Of a stretch of DNA of 41,543 nt, positions 9,519 to 17,922 are shown piece after piece. A program made the position numbers and the translations under genes. The stretch covers positions 1 to 41,543 of the forward strand of contig NZ_JACRMG010000042.1 in assembly GCF_016219575.1 (NCBI RefSeq), written 5' to 3'. Under the pieces are notes generated by a model. The model was not told where the DNA came from. It made no database searches and worked only from the letters and a program-made list of their open reading frames with translations. The stretch's first letter is position 1; each line of letters opens with the position of its first letter. The stretch is from Bradyrhizobium sp. Lineage in GTDB: Bacteria > Pseudomonadota > Alphaproteobacteria > Rhizobiales > Xanthobacteraceae.

Positions 9519-11750
9519 ATGAAACGGCTGAAAGCCCTGCGACGTTGGTTCAAGCGGAAGTTCGGGTATGCCCGGCTGGTCTGCCTCGTGCTGCTGTTCG
9601 GCTTCGCGGCGCTCAGGGTCTGGGATCCGCACCCGGTCGAGGAAATGCGGGTCCGCACCTGGGACAATTTCCAGCGGATCGAGCCCCGGGTGAAGGCGAT
9701 CCGTCCGGTCACCATCGTCGACATCGACGAGAAGAGCCTCGCCGATCCCAGGCTCGGGCAATGGCCGTGGCCGCGCACCCGCATCGCCGACATCATCGCC
9801 AACCTGACCAGGCTCGGCGCTGTCGTGATCGCTTTCGACGCCGTGTTCTCCGAGCCCGACCGGCTCAATCCCGATATCGCCGCCGACACCTTCCGTAATC
9901 TCGACGAGGCGACGCGCGAGAAACTGCGGGCGCTGCCGAGCAACGACCAGGTCTTTGCCGACGCCATCCGCGCCTCGCGCGTGGTGCTCGGCGAATCCGG
10001 CGGTCCCGACCTTCACAAGGTCGACCAGAACCTGCCGGTGACGGGGATTGCGATGCTCGGCGAGGAGCCGCAGCCGTTCATGTATCAGTTCCCCGGCCTG
10101 CTCAGGAATGTCGAGGTGCTGGAGCAGGCCGCCGCCGGTCGCGGGCTGTTCACCATCCGGCCCGAACGCGACGGCATCGTTCGCCGCGTGCCGATGATCA
10201 TGGTGGCCCAGGGCATCACCATGCCGTCGCTGACCTTCGAGATGCTGCGCGTCGCCTCCGGCTCCAGCACTATCCTGATCAAGGCCGACAAGGCCGGCAT
10301 TCAAAGCATCGGCGTCAAGGGCTTTCCGATCCCGACCGACGCCAACGGCCAGCTATGGGTGCATTATGCGGCGCAGGATCCTTCGATCTACGTCTCGGCC
10401 GTCGACGTGCTGGACAACCGCGTGCCGCAGGACAGGATCGCCGGCAAGCTGATCCTGATCGGCACGTCGTCGACCGGGCTCAACGACATCAAGACGACGC
10501 CGGTATCGCCGGCGATGCCCGGTGTGGAAATCCACGCCCAGGTGCTGGAAAGCGCACTGACCCGCGCGATCGTGGCGCAGCCGAACTACGGCATCGCCGT
10601 CGAGTTCTTCGGTGCGCTGATTCTGGGCCTCCTCGTCATCGCCTTTGCGCCGAATTTCGGCCCGATCACGCTGGTCGGGGTCGGCGCGCTGTTCGCCACG
10701 GTCCTGATCGGTGCGTCCTGGTTCTTCTACAGCCATTACAAGCTGCTGATCGATTTCACCTATCCGCTGATGTCGACCACGGCGATCTATGCCACCCTGA
10801 TCTTCGCGAGCTTCGTGCGCGAGCAGTCGCAGCGCCGCCAGATCCGTTCCGCCTTCGGCCAATACCTGTCGCCCGCGCTGGTCGAGCAGCTGGCGCAATC
10901 GCCGGAAAAGCTCGTGCTCGGCGGCGAGCAGCGCGAAATGACCATCATGTTCTCCGACGTGCGCGGCTTCACCACGATCTCGGAAAGATTCAAGAGCGAT
11001 CCGCAGGGGCTGACGCGGCTGATGAACCGCTTCCTCACCCCGCTGACCAACGCGATCATCGCCCGCAAGGGCACCATCGACAAGTACATGGGCGACGCCA
11101 TCATGGCGTTCTGGAACGCCCCGCTCGACGACAAGGAGCACCAGATCAACGCCTGCAACGCTGCCATCGACATGCTCGAGCGGATCGACGAGCTCAACAA
11201 GATCCGGGAGGAAGAGGCGGCGGAGGGCGGACATCCCTACTTCCCGCTCAATGTCGGGGTCGGCCTGAATACCGGCACATGCGTGGTCGGCAACATGGGC
11301 TCCGATCTGCGTTTCGACTACTCGGTGCTGGGCGACAGCGTCAACCTTGCCTCGCGCCTCGAAGGCCAGAGCAAGGAGTACGGATTTCCCATCATCATCG
11401 GCTCCAAGACGGCGATGGCCGTGAAGGAGAAGTTCGCCATTCTCGAGCTCGACTTCATCATGGTGAAGGGCAAGAAAGAACCGGAAGTGATCTACGCCAT
11501 CGCCGGCCGCGACGACGTCGCGCAGTCCGGCAGTTTCCAGCGCCTGCGCAACCTCACCATCGAGATGCTCACCTGCTATCGCAACCGCGACTGGAACGGT
11601 GCGCTCGCCGCCATCGAGCGCGGCCGCAAGAGCGAAGACGGCGAATCGCTTGCCTCGCTCTACAAGCTCTACGAGGCCCGCATCCGCAGCTACATCGAGA
11701 CGCCCCCGCCGGACGACTGGAACGGCGCCTATGCGTTGCTGACGAAGTAG
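9519..11750 (+). CDS. CHASE2-domain adenylate cyclase, membrane-bound class III
   Basis: 743 residues. It should make cAMP from ATP in response to an extracytoplasmic signal. Layout: a first membrane helix (about residues 17-34), a CHASE2 sensor in the periplasm (about 40-345), two or three membrane helices (about 357-440), then a class III cyclase domain (about 470-640). The catalytic domain carries IMFSDVRGFTTISE with the first metal Asp, DKYMGDAIMAFW with the second, and FDYSVLGDSVNLASRLEG with the Asn/Arg transition-state residues. The Asp in the FDYS segment favours ATP over GTP (family knowledge). The ATG at 9519 has only a weak ribosome-binding site. The gene starts 97 bases after the giant RTX gene on the same strand, so the two could be co-transcribed. 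The ligand sensed cannot be read from the sequence. Confidence 0.92.
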   Translation: MKRLKALRRWFKRKFGYARLVCLVLLFGFAALRVWDPHPVEEMRVRTWDNFQRIEPRVKAIRPVTIVDIDEKSLADPRLGQWPWPRTRIADIIANLTRLGAVVIAFDAVFSEPDRLNPDIAADTFRNLDEATREKLRALPSNDQVFADAIRASRVVLGESGGPDLHKVDQNLPVTGIAMLGEEPQPFMYQFPGLLRNVEVLEQAAAGRGLFTIRPERDGIVRRVPMIMVAQGITMPSLTFEMLRVASGSSTILIKADKAGIQSIGVKGFPIPTDANGQLWVHYAAQDPSIYVSAVDVLDNRVPQDRIAGKLILIGTSSTGLNDIKTTPVSPAMPGVEIHAQVLESALTRAIVAQPNYGIAVEFFGALILGLLVIAFAPNFGPITLVGVGALFATVLIGASWFFYSHYKLLIDFTYPLMSTTAIYATLIFASFVREQSQRRQIRSAFGQYLSPALVEQLAQSPEKLVLGGEQREMTIMFSDVRGFTTISERFKSDPQGLTRLMNRFLTPLTNAIIARKGTIDKYMGDAIMAFWNAPLDDKEHQINACNAAIDMLERIDELNKIREEEAAEGGHPYFPLNVGVGLNTGTCVVGNMGSDLRFDYSVLGDSVNLASRLEGQSKEYGFPIIIGSKTAMAVKEKFAILELDFIMVKGKKEPEVIYAIAGRDDVAQSGSFQRLRNLTIEMLTCYRNRDWNGALAAIERGRKSEDGESLASLYKLYEARIRSYIETPPPDDWNGAYALLTK

Positions 11751-11787
11751 CGACAGGGCTCACAACCACCGAATTCAGTCCGTAGTC

Positions 11788-11873
11788 CGTAGGATGGGTA
11801 GAGCGAAGCGAAACCCATCGATCCTTTCCGCGGCAAGAATGATGGGTTTCGCAAGGGCTCAACCCATCCTACG
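11788..11873. repeat. Palindromic intergenic repeat, 'GTAGGATGGGT' type
   Basis: CGTAGGATGGGT (11788-11799) and ACCCATCCTACG (11862-11873) are a perfect 12-bp inverted repeat. Inside, GCGAAACCCATC and GATGGGTTTCGC form a second inverted pair, so the whole 86 bases can fold into one long hairpin. It lies between the cyclase stop and the small GatC-like gene. Elements of this sequence type are common between genes in Bradyrhizobium and relatives (from memory). It may act as a transcript end. Confidence 0.8.
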
Positions 11874-11975
11874 GGAGCGGAAGATGCCGGCTTGCGGAGC
11901 CGCCCCGCGCAAATGCCGCGCCAAAACCCGTTCGTGCCGCTACAATGGCGCAGGGAGACAGGGAGCAGACGCGGC

Positions 11976-12173
11976 ATGACAAGACCGACAGCGAAACAGA
12001 TCAAGGCATTGAGCGAGGTGGCGGGTGTGCCCGTCGACAGCGACGTCGCAGCGCGCATCGCCAATTCCATCGGGCCCGCCTTCGAGGGGTTTTCCCCCGT
12101 CGCCGGCACCTTGCCGTTCGATCTGGAGCCCGCGACGTACCTGCTCGTGCATGCGCCCAGGGTGACGAAATGA
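11976..12173 (+). CDS. Small GatC/AtzG-like amidase partner protein
   Basis: 65 residues starting MTRPTAKQIKALSEVAGVP and ending HAPRVTK. The stop codon overlaps the start of the amidase by four bases (ATGA at 12170-12173), which indicates translational coupling. A GGGAG lies ten bases before the ATG. Short helical proteins in this position, such as GatC and AtzG/DUF4089, act as small subunits that stabilise amidase-signature enzymes; the length, the 'IKALSEVAGVPV' opening and the 'LEPATYLL' tail fit that pattern. The assignment rests on position and general resemblance, not on a diagnostic motif. The amidase frame can also be read upstream through this region, but the sequence there is Arg/Gln-rich and unlike the family, so the small gene is preferred. 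Confidence 0.7.
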   Translation: MTRPTAKQIKALSEVAGVPVDSDVAARIANSIGPAFEGFSPVAGTLPFDLEPATYLLVHAPRVTK

Positions 12174-13582
12174 GCGATGAGCCGGCCCTGATGTCGCTGA
12201 CGGCGGTCGCCAAGGCGATCGCGGACAAGCGCCTGTCCTCGCGCGAGGTGACGCAATCCTGTCTCGACCGCATCGCGAAATGGAATCCCGCGCTCAACGC
12301 TTTCATGGCGATCGAAGCCGAGGATGCGCTGAAGGCGGCCGATGCCGCGGACGCCGCGCTCGCAAGAGGCGGTGCCAAGGGCGCGCTGCACGGCGTGCCG
12401 CTCGCGCACAAGGACATGTATTACGACAAGGGAAAGGTCGTCACCTGCGGCTCGAAGATCCGCAAGGATTTCGTCGCGCCGACGACATCTACTGCGCTGC
12501 AGCGGCTGAAGGATGCCGGCACGGTGCGGCTCGGCTCGCTGCAGATGGTGGAATTCGCCTATGGGCCGACCGGGCACAACCCGCATTATGGCGCGGTGCG
12601 CAATCCCTGGAACACCGATCACATCACCGGCGGTTCGTCCTCGGGCTCCGGCTCGGCGGTCGCCGCGCGGCTGACTTTTGCAGCACTGGGATCGGACACC
12701 GGCGGCTCGATCCGAATGCCCGCGCATTTCTGCGGCGTCACGGGTTTCAAGACCACCGTCGGCCGCATCAGCCGCGCCGGCGCAATGCCGCTGTCGTGGT
12801 CGCTGGATACGGTCGGTCCGCTGGCGCAAACGGTCGAGGACTGCGCCCTGCTGACGGGGCTGATGGCCGGCGCCGATCCCGAGGATCCAACCGCCGCGCA
12901 GTTGCCGGTGCCGGACTATTTGGCGGCGGCGAAGCAGTCCATCAAGGGATTGAAGATCGGCGTTCCCGCCGCATTCTATGTCGACGATCTCGATGCCGAG
13001 GTCGCACGCGTTCTCGACGAGACGCTGGCCGTGCTGAAGAAAGAGGGCGCCGAAATCGTCAAGGTCGAGCTGCCCGATCAGCGCCAGCTCTCCGCGGCCT
13101 GCCAGTTCGTACTGGCGACCGAGGCCGCCAGCCTGCACAAGCGGTGGATGATCGAACGTCCGCAGGACTACGGTGCGCAGGTCCTGATGCGGCTGCAGAA
13201 CGGGCTCGCGATCCCGGCCGTGTCCTATCTCGAGGCGATGCGCTGGCGCGGCCCGGCGCTATCGGCCCATCTGGCGGCCGTCGAAGGGACCGATGCCCTG
13301 ATCGCGCCGGCCGCGCCGATGCCGGCGGCGACGATCGCCGAGAGTGACGTCGGCAACAGCATGGAAGCCGAAGCGGTGATCCAGCGCATCACCCGCTTCA
13401 CCCGCCCGATCAACTATCTCGGATTGCCGTCGCTTTCGATTCCATCGGGCTTCACCAGATCGGGCCTGCCAGTCGGCATGCAGATCATCGGCCGCTCGTT
13501 CGATGAAGCCATGCTGGTCAGGATCGGCGCGGCGTTCCAGCGCGCGACCGATTTTCACCGGAGGGTCCCGAAGCTTCCATGA
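12170..13582 (+). CDS. Amidase-signature family hydrolase (GatA/AtzE-like)
   Basis: 470 residues from the ATG at 12170, a normal length for the family. It hydrolyses a carboxamide bond, probably in the cytoplasm, as no signal peptide is visible. The amidase catalytic Ser-cisSer-Lys elements are all present: Lys in LAHKDMYYDKG, the glycine/serine loop GGSSSGSGSA, and the nucleophile segment GSDTGGSIRMPA. FCGVTGFKTTVGRISRAG follows, as in GatA. The coupled small upstream gene suggests a two-subunit enzyme like AtzE-AtzG or GatA-GatC (inference). The substrate is unknown. The last 65 bases overlap a convergent hypothetical gene. Confidence 0.92.
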   Translation: MSDEPALMSLTAVAKAIADKRLSSREVTQSCLDRIAKWNPALNAFMAIEAEDALKAADAADAALARGGAKGALHGVPLAHKDMYYDKGKVVTCGSKIRKDFVAPTTSTALQRLKDAGTVRLGSLQMVEFAYGPTGHNPHYGAVRNPWNTDHITGGSSSGSGSAVAARLTFAALGSDTGGSIRMPAHFCGVTGFKTTVGRISRAGAMPLSWSLDTVGPLAQTVEDCALLTGLMAGADPEDPTAAQLPVPDYLAAAKQSIKGLKIGVPAAFYVDDLDAEVARVLDETLAVLKKEGAEIVKVELPDQRQLSAACQFVLATEAASLHKRWMIERPQDYGAQVLMRLQNGLAIPAVSYLEAMRWRGPALSAHLAAVEGTDALIAPAAPMPAATIAESDVGNSMEAEAVIQRITRFTRPINYLGLPSLSIPSGFTRSGLPVGMQIIGRSFDEAMLVRIGAAFQRATDFHRRVPKLP

Positions 13583-13841
13583 TCAGCGAAGCGCCACCGT
13601 TGGGATCGGCCCAGCGCTCGATTTGCGAGGAGGCGATCACCTGCTTCGGCTGGTGGGGATTGAGCGTGCCGGCGGTCGCGCTCCAGCCCTTCGCCAGTAT
13701 CTGCATGGCGAACAGCTTTGCGTCGATCTCCGACTTGAACGTGCGCGTCGCGCGCGCCGCACCATCGTTGACCGCACCGTCGTTGAAATGGCTGTTCCGG
13801 TCCGGGCTGAACGCCACGTACCAGATGTCAGGCTTTGTCAT
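13518..13841 (-). CDS. Small hypothetical protein, convergent with the amidase
   Basis: 107 residues beginning MTKPDIWYVAFSPDRNSHF. I do not recognise a named family. The N-terminal 80 residues look like a compact soluble domain with mixed aromatic and charged residues (IWYVAF, FKSEIDAKLFAMQILAKGW), whereas the last 25 residues, which overlap the amidase 3' end, look unstructured and may be an accidental extension. No good ribosome-binding site precedes the ATG. The competing plus-strand frame at 13579-13851 has a less protein-like composition, so this strand was chosen. Confidence 0.6.
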   Translation of the reverse strand: MTKPDIWYVAFSPDRNSHFNDGAVNDGAARATRTFKSEIDAKLFAMQILAKGWSATAGTLNPHQPKQVIASSQIERWADPNGGASLIMEASGPSGENRSRAGTPRRS

Positions 13842-13953
13842 GCATCCATAACGCGGGTGCAGCGCGAAAGTTTCACCGTGGAACCGGAATCCAGTCGTCG
13901 CGTTCAGTCATTGCGGGTAGGATCGACGGCGGGGGAAGGACAGGGGGTTCTCG

Positions 13954-14223
13954 ATGCATATTTCCAACGAAGGCATTTTGGTCATTTTGTTCGTCGGCCT
14001 GGTCGCGGGCTGGCTCGCCGGCAAGATCGTGCGCGGAACGGGCTTTGGCATCATCGGCGACATCCTGGTCGGCATCGCCGGCGCGCTGGTGGCGAGCTTC
14101 CTTTTTCCGAAGCTGGGCATTCGCCTCGGCTCGGGTCTCGTCGCGGAAATCATCCAGTCCGCAATCGGCGCGGTCCTTCTCTTGCTGGTCGTCCGGCTGG
14201 TGCGAACCCGCGGAAGATTCTAG
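13954..14223 (+). CDS. GlsB/YeaQ/YmgE-type small membrane protein
   Basis: 89 residues with three hydrophobic segments (about 7-25, 32-50 and 62-82) and the Gly-rich pattern AGWLAGKIVRGTGFGIIGD and VGIAGALVASFLF that marks this family, often labelled transglycosylase-associated. It sits in the inner membrane; members are linked to general stress, but their biochemical role is unclear. A purine-rich GGGGGAAGGACAGGGGG precedes the ATG. Its TAG stop overlaps the stop of the convergent LysR gene in one CTAG tetranucleotide (14220-14223). Confidence 0.9.
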   Translation: MHISNEGILVILFVGLVAGWLAGKIVRGTGFGIIGDILVGIAGALVASFLFPKLGIRLGSGLVAEIIQSAIGAVLLLLVVRLVRTRGRF

Positions 14224-15143
14224 CTGGCTTTCCTGACTGCCTCGGCGATCCAGCGCCGTACCGCCGCGATCCTGCGGTCGCGGGCCTGCTCGGTTCGCGT
14301 CACGAGATAGATCGTCTCGCCGCGCGCCGGCATGAAGTCGAACGGCGCGACCAGCTTCCTGCCGAAGCCCGGCCGCGCGCGGATCAAGGGCGCCATCGCC
14401 AGCGTCACGCCGAGGCCTTGCTCGGCCGCTTCCAGCATCGCCGGCACGCTGTCGAGCCAGAGATGGCCGCGCGGCTGCAATTGTGGCAAGCCTGCCTCCT
14501 TCAGCCAGGCCGGCCAGGCCCGCGGCTGCGTGGTGAGATGGATCAGCACGGCGCCTGCCAGGTCCTCCGGCCGCCGCAGTCCGGCCTTCGCCAGCGCCGG
14601 CGTGCAGACCGGCAAACCCTTCACCTCGACCAGCGGCTCGAATTTGAGGCCGGCGGAATGCTCGCGGCCGTAGCGGATGGCGAGGTCGACGCGGGAGACG
14701 TTGAAATCGGCATATTGATGCGTGGCCTCGATGCGCAGCGTCAGCGCCGGATGCCGCCGCTTGAATTCGGGCAGCGCCGGCAACAGCACCGCGCTGGTGA
14801 AGAAGGGCAGCGAGGAGATCCACAATTCGCCGCCGCCGTCGCGGCGCTGCCGCGTCATCTCGCGCGAGGCTTCCTGCAGGGTCGCCAGCGCCGCCGAGAC
14901 CTTCGCCAGATAGCGCTCGCCCTCGGGCGTCAGCCGCACCGCGCGCGTGCCGCGGATGAAGAGCTTGACGCCGAACTGTTCCTCCAGCCCGCGGATCTGG
15001 TGACTGATCGCGGACGGACTGAGCGAAAGGTCGCGCGCGGCGCGGCGAAAGCTCAGTTGCGTGGCGGCGCGCTCGAAGGCGAGCAGCGCCGCGAGCGGCG
15101 GGATGGTTCGCAGGGGAGATTCCGATGGATGAATTTCATTCAT
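14220..15143 (-). CDS. LysR-family transcriptional regulator, GcvA-like
   Basis: 307 residues from the ATG at 15143. The frame extends 21 residues further upstream, but that part is not family-like. The N-terminal winged helix-turn-helix (about 12-75) contains FRRAARDLSLSPSAISHQIR; the substrate-binding domain follows (about 100-300) with ISSLPFFTSAVLLPALPEF and DLAIRYGREH, as in GcvA-type regulators. It is divergent from the thioesterase-like gene with 89 bases between the starts, the classical LysR arrangement, so that gene is its probable target (inference). A dyad of LysR-box form lies over its own start codon. Confidence 0.93.
   Translation of the reverse strand: MNEIHPSESPLRTIPPLAALLAFERAATQLSFRRAARDLSLSPSAISHQIRGLEEQFGVKLFIRGTRAVRLTPEGERYLAKVSAALATLQEASREMTRQRRDGGGELWISSLPFFTSAVLLPALPEFKRRHPALTLRIEATHQYADFNVSRVDLAIRYGREHSAGLKFEPLVEVKGLPVCTPALAKAGLRRPEDLAGAVLIHLTTQPRAWPAWLKEAGLPQLQPRGHLWLDSVPAMLEAAEQGLGVTLAMAPLIRARPGFGRKLVAPFDFMPARGETIYLVTRTEQARDRRIAAVRRWIAEAVRKAS
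15130..15142. promoter_or_regulatory. Candidate LysR box overlapping the regulator's start codon
   Basis: TGAATTTCATTCA is a T-N11-A motif with TGAA/TTCA dyad symmetry, the usual LysR-type recognition form. It covers the first codons of the minus-strand regulator (ATG at 15141-15143), so binding could repress its own expression. A TTCATCT heptamer occurs both here (15139-15145) and just before the divergent gene (15212-15218). Confidence 0.4.
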
Positions 15144-15220
15144 CTGAGGTGACGAATTCCCTTTTGTGAGGCAGGCAATTCTCGTCCAGATTGGCCCATA
15201 GCTCAATATCGTTCATCTAT

Positions 15221-15224
15221 GGAG
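15221..15224 (+). promoter_or_regulatory. Ribosome-binding site that supports a TTG start
   Basis: GGAG in ATGGAGAATTCGCCTTG is eight bases from the TTG at 15233. No comparable site lies before the ATG at 15191. Confidence 0.55.
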
Positions 15225-15232
15225 AATTCGCC

Positions 15233-16009
15233 TTGCCGATCTTCGAAGCGCTGGATGCGCCGAACCACTGGCGGCCCTCGCCGCTCGCCGCCGGTCCCTT
15301 TGCCGGGCTGCAGGGCGGCGCGGTCGCAAGTCTCCTCACCGCCGAAGTCGAGGCGGAGGCCGGCCGGCGAAACTGGGGCACGGCGATCGCCTCCGCCGCA
15401 TGGTTCCTGCGGCCGGCGCCGATGGCGGATTTGCGCAGCGAGATCAGGGTGATCAGCGAGGGTGGCCGCGTCAGCGTGATCGACAACACGCTGTGGCCGG
15501 TGAACGAGGACGCCCCTTGCGCCACCGTGCGCGTGACCCTGTCACGCGAGCGCGCCGTCGAGGTGGCGGGCTTTGTGGAAACGGGCAGCTCGCCAGTCGA
15601 TCCCACGCAATATCCGGTGCGCACGCTGCATATCGTGACGGGACGAAAGTGGTTCATGGACGCGATGGAGGCGCGGCTCGGCGACGGCGTCGCCTGGTTC
15701 CGCATGAACCACGAGATCATCGCGGGCGCAGGTCCCCTGTCGTCCATCCTCGGACCTGCCGACTGGACCCATGGCATCGGCCGTCCCGTGCAGAACGCGG
15801 TGGCGGATCCCAATCCGAACCTGACGGTGCAGCTGTTGCGCCGGCCGCGCGGAACATGGATCGGCGTGCGGGCGCAGGCGCGCTGGCTGCCGGCGGCCGG
15901 GCTCGGGGTCGGCAGCGGCACCCTGCTGGACGTCGAGGGCGAGATCGGCCGTGTCTCGATGTCGGTCGTGCTGGTGCCGTTTCCCAAGCCGGCCATGGCG
16001 GCCGGCTAG
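15233..16009 (+). CDS. Acyl-CoA thioesterase-like hotdog-fold protein
   Basis: 258 residues from a TTG at 15233, chosen because GGAG (15221-15224) lies eight bases upstream and the protein then begins MPIFEALDAPNHWRPS; the upstream ATG at 15191 would add 14 residues that read through the promoter region. The sequence resembles double-hotdog TesB-like thioesterases: FAGLQGGAVASLLTAEVE near the start, SAAWFLRPAPMADLRSEI, a second half with WFRMNHEIIAG and GTWIGVRAQARW. Proteins of this group cleave acyl-CoA thioesters; the substrate is not evident. Probably controlled by the divergent LysR regulator. Confidence 0.75.
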   Translation: MPIFEALDAPNHWRPSPLAAGPFAGLQGGAVASLLTAEVEAEAGRRNWGTAIASAAWFLRPAPMADLRSEIRVISEGGRVSVIDNTLWPVNEDAPCATVRVTLSRERAVEVAGFVETGSSPVDPTQYPVRTLHIVTGRKWFMDAMEARLGDGVAWFRMNHEIIAGAGPLSSILGPADWTHGIGRPVQNAVADPNPNLTVQLLRRPRGTWIGVRAQARWLPAAGLGVGSGTLLDVEGEIGRVSMSVVLVPFPKPAMAAG

Positions 16010-16100
16010 CGGCAGGGTCGCCGGTTCGACAAACCGTCACATTTCGGCGCATTCGGCGGCTTTTTCGCCGTCCGGCGGGCGGATCGTTTAGGGTTAACAC

Positions 16101-16118
16101 GACCGTAAATGGACGGTC
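16101..16118. promoter_or_regulatory. Inverted repeat upstream of the type I secretion operon
   Basis: GACCGT (16101-16106) and ACGGTC (16113-16118) form a perfect 6-bp dyad with a six-base spacer, 59 bases before the ABC transporter start in a 167-base gap. GGGTTAAC lies just upstream. This could be an operator for the secretion operon; no regulator can be assigned. Confidence 0.35.
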
Positions 16119-16176
16119 GGGGCAAACATCGCTAAAAGGCAGGGAATCGCGACCCATTTCATAGAGATCATACTTG

Positions 16177-17922
16177 ATGGCAGCCGCTCCCGGCTTCCGG
16201 CGCTCCGAGCTCGGCGACGCACTGCGGGCATGCCGCAACGCCTTCATCGGCGTCGGCGTCATGAGCTGCATGATCAACCTGCTCTATCTGACCGGCTCGA
16301 TCTTCATGCTCGAGGTCTATGACCGCGTGCTGCCGAGCCGCAGCGTGCCGACCCTCATCGGCCTCGTGGTGCTTGCCGCCTTCCTCTACATCGCCCAGGG
16401 CGTTCTCGACATGCTGCGCAGCCGCGTACTCGGCCGCATCGGCACCTCGCTGGATGAAGCGATGAACGAGCGCGTGTTCGAGACCGTGGTTCGGCTGCCG
16501 CTGCTGGTCGGCAGCCGCAACGAGGGCCTGCAGCCGCTGCGCGACCTCGACAATGTCCGCTCCTTCCTGGGCAGCATGGGGCCCGGCGCGTTCTTCGACC
16601 TGCCGTGGCTGCCGTTCTACCTGGCGATCTGCTTCCTGTTCCACTGGCTGCTCGGCGTCACCGCGCTGGCCGGCGCCATCGTCCTGGTCACGCTCACCCT
16701 GATCACCGAATTCATGTCGCGCCAGCCGGCAAAGGACGCGATGACGCTCGCGGCCAGGCGCAACGACCTTGCCGCGACGACGCGGCGCAACGCCGAAGTG
16801 CTGGTGGCGATGGGCATGTCCGGCCGCCTCACCAAGCGCTGGAGCGAGATCAACGAGGAATATATCGTCGGCAACCAGCACGCCAGCGACGTCACCGGCG
16901 GCCTCGGCGCCATCGCCAAGGTGCTGCGCATGATGCTGCAATCGGCGGTGCTCGCGGTCGGCGCCTATCTCGTCATCTACCAGGAAGCCACTGCCGGCAT
17001 CATCATCGCGGGCTCCATCCTGTCCGCCCGCGCGCTTGCGCCCGTCGACCTTGCGATCGCGCACTGGAAGGGCTTCGTCGCCGCACGGCAGAGCTGGCGG
17101 CGGCTGAACGAGCTGCTGGCGAAACTGCCGGCGCCGCTGGCGCAGACGCTGCTGCATCCGCCGCAGAAGAAGCTCACGGTCGAGGCCGTGACCATCGTGC
17201 CGCCCGGCGAGCAGCGCGTCATCGTGTCCGACGTCAATCTCGCGATCGAGGCCGGCCACGGGCTCGGCATCATCGGTCCCTCCGGCTCCGGCAAGTCGTC
17301 GCTGGTGCGCGCGCTGGTCGGCGTGTGGCAACCGGCGCGCGGCAAGGTGCGGCTCGACGGCGCCGCGCTCGACCAATGGTCGTCCGACGTGCTCGGCCGG
17401 CACATCGGCTACCTGCCGCAGGACGTCGAGCTGTTCGGCGGCACCATCGCACAGAACATTTCCCGTTTCGATCCGGAGGCGAAGTCGGAGGCGATCATCG
17501 CTGCGGCCAAGGAAGCCGGCGTGCACGAGATGATCATCAAGATGCGCGAGGGCTATGACACCCAGGTCGGCGAGCAGGGCGGCGCCCTCTCCGCAGGACA
17601 GGCGCAGCGCGTGGCGCTGGCGCGCGCGCTGTACGGCGATCCCTTCCTGATCGTGCTCGACGAGCCGAACTCCAATCTCGACGCCGAGGGCGACGAGGCG
17701 CTGACCCGCGCGGTGCGCGGCGCGCGCGAGCGCGGCGCCATTGTCGTGGTGGTCGCGCACCGGCCCGTCGGCATCGAGGCCGTCGACCAGTTGCTGGTGC
17801 TGAAGGACGGCCGCCAGCAGGCGTTCGGCCCGAAGGAGCAGGTGCTGGGCCAGGTGCTGCAGCGCGTGCCCGCGCCGGCGCCGATCAAGGTGGTGTCCGA
17901 AGGCGGGATAGCGAAATCATGA
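16177..17922 (+). CDS. Type I secretion ABC transporter (PrtD/HlyB type, no C39 domain)
   Basis: 581 residues: an N-terminal membrane domain (about 25-320) and a C-terminal ATPase. It is the inner-membrane motor that exports an unfolded substrate with a C-terminal signal. Walker A GPSGSGKSS is at about 367-375, the signature LSAGQAQRVALARAL starts at 471, Walker B LIVLDEPNSNLD at about 491, and the H-loop His is residue 528. The length and the missing peptidase C39 or CLD domain place it with PrtD/AprD exporters of RTX proteins (family knowledge). A TTG three bases earlier is an alternative start. The stop overlaps the HlyD start by four bases. The only visible substrate candidate is the RTX protein at 2-9421. 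Confidence 0.95.
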   Translation: MAAAPGFRRSELGDALRACRNAFIGVGVMSCMINLLYLTGSIFMLEVYDRVLPSRSVPTLIGLVVLAAFLYIAQGVLDMLRSRVLGRIGTSLDEAMNERVFETVVRLPLLVGSRNEGLQPLRDLDNVRSFLGSMGPGAFFDLPWLPFYLAICFLFHWLLGVTALAGAIVLVTLTLITEFMSRQPAKDAMTLAARRNDLAATTRRNAEVLVAMGMSGRLTKRWSEINEEYIVGNQHASDVTGGLGAIAKVLRMMLQSAVLAVGAYLVIYQEATAGIIIAGSILSARALAPVDLAIAHWKGFVAARQSWRRLNELLAKLPAPLAQTLLHPPQKKLTVEAVTIVPPGEQRVIVSDVNLAIEAGHGLGIIGPSGSGKSSLVRALVGVWQPARGKVRLDGAALDQWSSDVLGRHIGYLPQDVELFGGTIAQNISRFDPEAKSEAIIAAAKEAGVHEMIIKMREGYDTQVGEQGGALSAGQAQRVALARALYGDPFLIVLDEPNSNLDAEGDEALTRAVRGARERGAIVVVVAHRPVGIEAVDQLLVLKDGRQQAFGPKEQVLGQVLQRVPAPAPIKVVSEGGIAKS

